From Corynebacterium mastitidis DSM 44356 (lineage in GTDB: Bacteria > Actinomycetota > Actinomycetes > Mycobacteriales > Mycobacteriaceae), in NCBI RefSeq assembly GCF_000375365.1, contig NZ_AQXB01000006.1, forward strand, positions 124,001-188,000: a DNA stretch of 64,000 nt, written 5' to 3'. A program made the position numbers and the translations under genes. The notes beneath the pieces were generated by a model. That model had not been told where the DNA came from and made no database searches. It worked only from the letters and a program-made list of their open reading frames with translations. This document shows, one piece after another, positions 61,440 to 64,000 of the stretch (position 1 is the first letter of the stretch; every line of letters begins with the position of its first letter).

Positions 61440-61859
61440 TTACTTGGCGGATAGATAAACCAGACGGAACTTGCCGATCTGAATCTCATCGCCGGTGGAC
61501 AGGGTCTCGGAGTTGCGCGGCTCGCGGTTGACGTAGGTGCCGTTGAGGGATCCCACGTCCACCACCTCATACTCGCCGTCGTCGGTGAGGCGGAACTCCG
61601 CGTGGCGGCGGGAGACGGTCACGTCGTCGAGGAAGATGTCCGACTCCGGGTGGCGGCCCGCGGTGGTAGTGGCCTGGTCCAGGAGGAAGCGGGCGCCCGC
61701 GTTCGGGCCGCGCTTGACCACGAGGAGAGCGGAACCCTCCGGGAGGTTCTCCGCGCTCACGGCGGCGGGCGCACCCGATTCCATTTCCTTGAGCAGGTCG
61801 GCGCGGAAAACCGAGGTGGTTTCCACCTGCGGCTGGCCGGTCCCGGTGTTCTCGCTCAT
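61440..61859 (-). CDS. odhI: FHA protein OdhI (GarA), regulator of 2-oxoglutarate dehydrogenase
   Basis: A 139-residue switch protein. Unphosphorylated, it binds and inhibits the OdhA (E1) component of 2-oxoglutarate dehydrogenase, steering carbon towards glutamate; Ser/Thr kinases such as PknG relieve this. The phosphorylation motif ETTSVFR has T14 and T15 at the same numbers as in C. glutamicum. The FHA domain covers about 45-135, with GRHPESD (68-74), SRRHAEF (83-89) and NGTYVN (106-111) for phosphothreonine reading. GGAGGTTAA is the ribosome site. It leads the odhI-ftsR-BFN operon. Confidence 0.96.
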   Translation of the reverse strand: MSENTGTGQPQVETTSVFRADLLKEMESGAPAAVSAENLPEGSALLVVKRGPNAGARFLLDQATTTAGRHPESDIFLDDVTVSRRHAEFRLTDDGEYEVVDVGSLNGTYVNREPRNSETLSTGDEIQIGKFRLVYLSAK

Positions 61860-61875
61860 CTTTTAACCTCCACTT

Positions 61876-61903
61876 GTTGAGTCAACGCCAACTTCACATC
61901 ATA
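61876..61903 (-). promoter_or_regulatory. odhI promoter region with 11-bp palindrome
   Basis: TATGAT (61903-61898, minus strand) is a likely -10. Downstream of it GTTGAGTCAAC (61876-61886) is a perfect 11-bp dyad between the expected transcription start and the ribosome site, a position fit for a repressor or a roadblock. No good -35 is seen. Confidence 0.4.
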
Positions 61904-62058
61904 GCGATGTTATGAAGCGCATGGGGGTTGTCGCCCCTAGATGCCTCTCTTCATGTATCTCACCTGGTGAAACCTAAATCTGTCAACCTACCGTGTCCTG
62001 CAGGGGTGCGTGGGATAGGGCCGGTTGGGCTTCAAGGTGATGGGTTAATGATAAAACC

Positions 62059-62223
62059 CTAGCCTGCCAGTTTCTCAAGTATGTTCGATAGGTCTGGGGC
62101 TTGCGCTGCGCGTGCTCGGATGTAGTGCCGTCGTGTGACTCCTGTATCTCCAAGGTGTCCGAGTTGTGCTGCGGCTTCTACGTCTGAGGCATGTCGTTCG
62201 ATGAAGGTTGAAGCGTTCTGTCC
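62059..62223 (-). pseudogene. C-terminal remnant of a tyrosine recombinase (integrase)
   Basis: On the minus strand 54 codons end in TAG and read AAQLGHLGDTGVTRRHYI in the middle (about codons 17-34). This is the integrase box with the LGH motif and the catalytic Tyr of RHYI, and the typical end APDLSNILEKLAG follows. An in-frame TAA at 62224-62226 closes it upstream and no start exists, so it is a fragment. Third codon positions are often A, unlike the GC-rich neighbours. It marks an old integration event beside odhI. Confidence 0.75.
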
Positions 62224-62865
62224 TTAGCTGAGGTAGGAACTAACCCCAGAAAGCTTCACCAATCAGGGCAGCACAAAAGGCAAAGGCCATGCCCCTGCAA
62301 CGTCCGAACTGAAAAGTTCAACCCCCAGACAGCAACCAGCCAACCAGCACTGAAGCCGAAGAAACTGTCGCTCCCAAGGTCCACCCCTCGATGTAGACCC
62401 CACGCCACAAGAGGTAGCACCAGCTAAAACCTCCCCCATCCTCGAGACAGCAATCTCATCGTGCGGAGACCCGAGCTTACACCAGTTTGGAACCGCTTTT
62501 CTGCACTGATGGCACCAGCTGGTGGAGTGAAACGTGTGACAGTCAAATGCGTGCAGCATGGACGCCTCAGCAGTACCCGGAGGTAGAGGAGGCCGTACCG
62601 CTCGGTGAGTTCGTCCCGGCTGCGCCTTACGCTGAGCCGACATTCAACCCAGACTCCGGCGATGGCTCCAGCCCCGACCAACCGCTATCCCCAGCATGTG
62701 TGCGATTCCCCGACCAGTTTGGGTGCTAACCCTCGCAACGCACTCGCCTACAGCGGAAATCCCCTCTTCGGGTCTCCAAGCGGCCTACGCGGAGGGCGTT
62801 CAAGCGCGCCTAACCACCTATCAAGATTACGGGTGCCAGAATCAGTACACTGCGGGAAGGAGTGA

Positions 62866-62970
62866 TGGACTGTTTCATCGCACGACGATACCGCCGGAAC
62901 GGTGCCCTAGCGTTCCGGCGTGCAAGTCCTTGCCGCACCCCGAATCAAGAGAAGCCTGAATACGAGTAGT
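62866..62970 (+). CDS. Possible small basic protein (34 residues)
   Basis: The frame MDCFIARRYRRNGALAFRRA... ends in KPEYE. It is preceded at 5 nt by GGAAGGAG, a good Shine-Dalgarno in an otherwise gene-free stretch. It is Arg-rich with two Cys and spans the 10-bp inverted repeat. No homologue is known to me. It may be chance; the ribosome site is the only positive sign. Confidence 0.25.
62892..62935. repeat. Perfect 10-bp inverted repeat plus second hairpin
   Basis: CGCCGGAACG (62892-62901) pairs perfectly with CGTTCCGGCG (62911-62920) over a 9-nt loop. Directly after it GCAAG/CTTGC (about 62922-62933) can form a second small stem. No U-run follows, so a standard terminator is unlikely. Confidence 0.6.
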
Positions 62971-63262
62971 CCCGTTTCCCGCACGAGCAAGTCTCCACCA
63001 GAGCAGCCTCCAGTACCCCGCTTCACCAAGGTTCATCCTTCGAGTCATAACTTGGACTGCCATGCCCCCACGGGAACATCCACTGCCCCACCCTAGAACG
63101 GCACGACACCAGCAAAAGGTCCACACGTTATATGGCCGATCTCACCTGCGTAACCTACTTTCGGACACCCCCAAAAGGGCCTAGGGAAATCACCATTCCT
63201 TGACTCGGAAAAATTACATATACACACTGGATCATGCACATGTAATCAAGCAGGGAGCCAAC

Positions 63263-63889
63263 ATGAAGATCGCAAAGCGATCTCTCTCCGCACTTTTCGC
63301 AATATCCGTAGCTTTTTCCTCCGTGAGCGTTGCAGAGGCAGCAGAAAACCCCTCGTCCGTAAATCAGGTTTCCACCCATACCCTGTCATCAGAAGAGGAA
63401 CAGATCGCTGACGAACTCGCAGCAGGCTTTGAGTATTTTTACTCAAATGTCGTTTCTCAAGATGAGAATGGCGAATGGCATGTAAACGAACAAGAAGCCG
63501 TATCTGTCGCCCCCGAGATTGATCCTTCCAACCTCGAGCTGATGGCGGAGATGCTCAACGAGGACGATCCCTTCACTCCGCGCAACAGTTCATTCCGAGC
63601 TGCAGAGTGGGACTGGGCCGCCTACGCCGAGTGCGTCCTCGCTGGAATGCTCCCCTTCCCCCTTCCCGATCGCGAGAAAACCGTCGAGATCGGGAAGAAA
63701 TTGAAGGATCGACACTTCCGAGAAGCAGCCGAGCTGATCGTTCGCGTCTACGGAGAAATGGCCGCGAGTGGAACCCTCGGCTACGGTGTCGAAGGAGCAA
63801 TCAAGGCCATGGGAGGCTCCAACCCCGCAGTCTTGGCGGGACGTCTCGCTGTTGCTGCCGGAAGCTGTGCAGTAACGGGCCAAGGGTAG
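63263..63889 (+). CDS. Secreted protein with two cysteines, candidate bacteriocin-like
   Basis: A 208-residue exported protein. Sec signal MKIAKRSLSALFAISVAFSS followed by VSVAEA, cleavage likely after residue 26. The acidic N-terminal mature half (27-115) could be a pro-region. The C-terminal half has WDWAAYAECVLAGMLPF (116-132), a helical basic stretch, and a Gly/Ala-rich hydrophobic end with C202 in AVAAGSCAVTG. C124 and C202 are the only Cys and may pair. The two-Cys, Gly/Ala-rich tail recalls secreted bacteriocins of Gram-positives; I cannot prove it. GGGAG precedes the ATG. Codon use differs from the core genes. Confidence 0.7.
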   Translation: MKIAKRSLSALFAISVAFSSVSVAEAAENPSSVNQVSTHTLSSEEEQIADELAAGFEYFYSNVVSQDENGEWHVNEQEAVSVAPEIDPSNLELMAEMLNEDDPFTPRNSSFRAAEWDWAAYAECVLAGMLPFPLPDREKTVEIGKKLKDRHFREAAELIVRVYGEMAASGTLGYGVEGAIKAMGGSNPAVLAGRLAVAAGSCAVTGQG

Positions 63890-63896
63890 CATAGAC

Positions 63897-64000
63897 GTGT
63901 TTGGCTACACTCCGGAATATATCGACAAGGAACTTGATTATATCCGGGACGGTCCCATAACTCGAACCAAGCAGCGAACCTATATTATTGCTGTTTGGTC
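63897..64000 (+). CDS. Start of a gene running off the window, possible partner of the secreted protein
   Basis: Open from a GTG at 63897, 7 bp after the preceding stop, to the window end: VFGYTPEYIDKELDYIRDGP, then TRTKQRTYIIAVW. The charged N-terminus turning hydrophobic at TYIIAVW suggests a membrane segment follows. The tight spacing implies an operon with the secreted-protein gene. An immunity or export partner is one possible reading, but only 34 codons are visible. Confidence 0.5.
   Translation, partial: MFGYTPEYIDKELDYIRDGPITRTKQRTYIIAVW

Larger units (their letters stand above)
62227..63262. other. Gene-poor, less GC-rich stretch
   Basis: About 1 kb in which I recognise no protein, tRNA or insertion sequence; open frames here are short and look random. 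Contents: the two hairpins described separately, a 34-codon frame at 62866, and TTGACT at 63200 with an A/T-rich run downstream that may be a promoter for the secreted-protein gene. It is probably decayed mobile-element DNA between the recombinase remnant and the next gene. Confidence 0.5.

Noticed and set aside
62263..62681. Minus-strand frames of 85-126 codons in the gene-poor stretch
   Set aside because: Cys/Trp-rich and low-quality, no ribosome site, no family resemblance; likely chance frames in decayed DNA.
63160..63190. Possible transposon end (CGGACACCCCCAAAAGGG)
   Set aside because: No matching inverted copy or transposase was found in the window, so it cannot be supported.

Overview
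The window is a stretch of a high-GC Gram-positive chromosome, almost certainly a Corynebacterium. The evidence is gene content and order: an NlpC/P60 peptidase gene followed by hemH; mshC (mycothiol synthesis); hisE-hisG-aspA; arc-dop-pup-pafA-pafB-pafC with no 20S proteasome genes; lnt followed by ppm1; rbpA; ndh; gnd; and odhI-ftsR-BFN nuclease-merR. Genes are densely packed on both strands, with strong G/C preference at third codon positions up to about 61.9 kb. The last 2.1 kb is visibly more A/T-rich and looks acquired. The species cannot be named from the sequence. Layout: 0-4.1 kb holds cell-wall hydrolase, ferrochelatase and two conserved proteins; 4.2-7.6 kb an NfeD/SPFH membrane pair, an HTH protein, a TVP38 protein and a GNAT acetyltransferase; 7.7 kb a tRNA-Leu(GAG); 7.9-11.5 kb a PEBP-like protein, pyrD with a beta-propeller-like lipoprotein, and an aldo/keto reductase; 11.5-14.7 kb uppP, mshC, a small protein and a HAD phosphatase; 14.7-20.4 kb hisE, hisG, aspA, a Dcu-type transporter and formate-THF ligase; 20.4-23.4 kb a RecB-like nuclease, M18 aminopeptidase and trmI; 23.4-33.6 kb the pupylation cluster running into pafBC, tatA, tatC and a HelY helicase; 33.6-38.9 kb an M24 peptidase, SDR, a short CobK-like protein, FxsA, and lnt-ppm1; 38.9-41.1 kb rbpA, a zinc-ribbon protein, YceI, a 55-residue membrane protein and a repeat lipoprotein; 41.2-41.7 kb a decayed ATPase pseudogene; 41.8-46.3 kb PhzF, a TDT transporter, an MHS-type MFS transporter and a degenerate methyltransferase; 46.5-49.6 kb ndh and a TPP-riboswitch-controlled thiD-tenA fusion; 49.6-53.8 kb amino-acid permease, CorA, thioesterase and gnd; 53.8-59.5 kb DEAD helicase, two CNNM/CBS proteins, a glycosylase-annotated protein and a vWA-like protein; 59.5-61.9 kb the merR / BFN / ftsR / odhI block. 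The final 2.1 kb carries a tyrosine-recombinase remnant, about 1 kb with no recognisable gene, then a secreted two-cysteine protein followed at once by the start of another reading frame. This is the most likely place for something new (a candidate secreted toxin/bacteriocin with a partner gene), but the assignment is unproven. Two window-wide features stand out. At least 20 genes have a TANNNT-like -10 box only 6-9 nt before the start codon, which predicts leaderless mRNAs and fixes several start codons. Convergent genes repeatedly share a 4-nt overlap in which both stop codons overlap.
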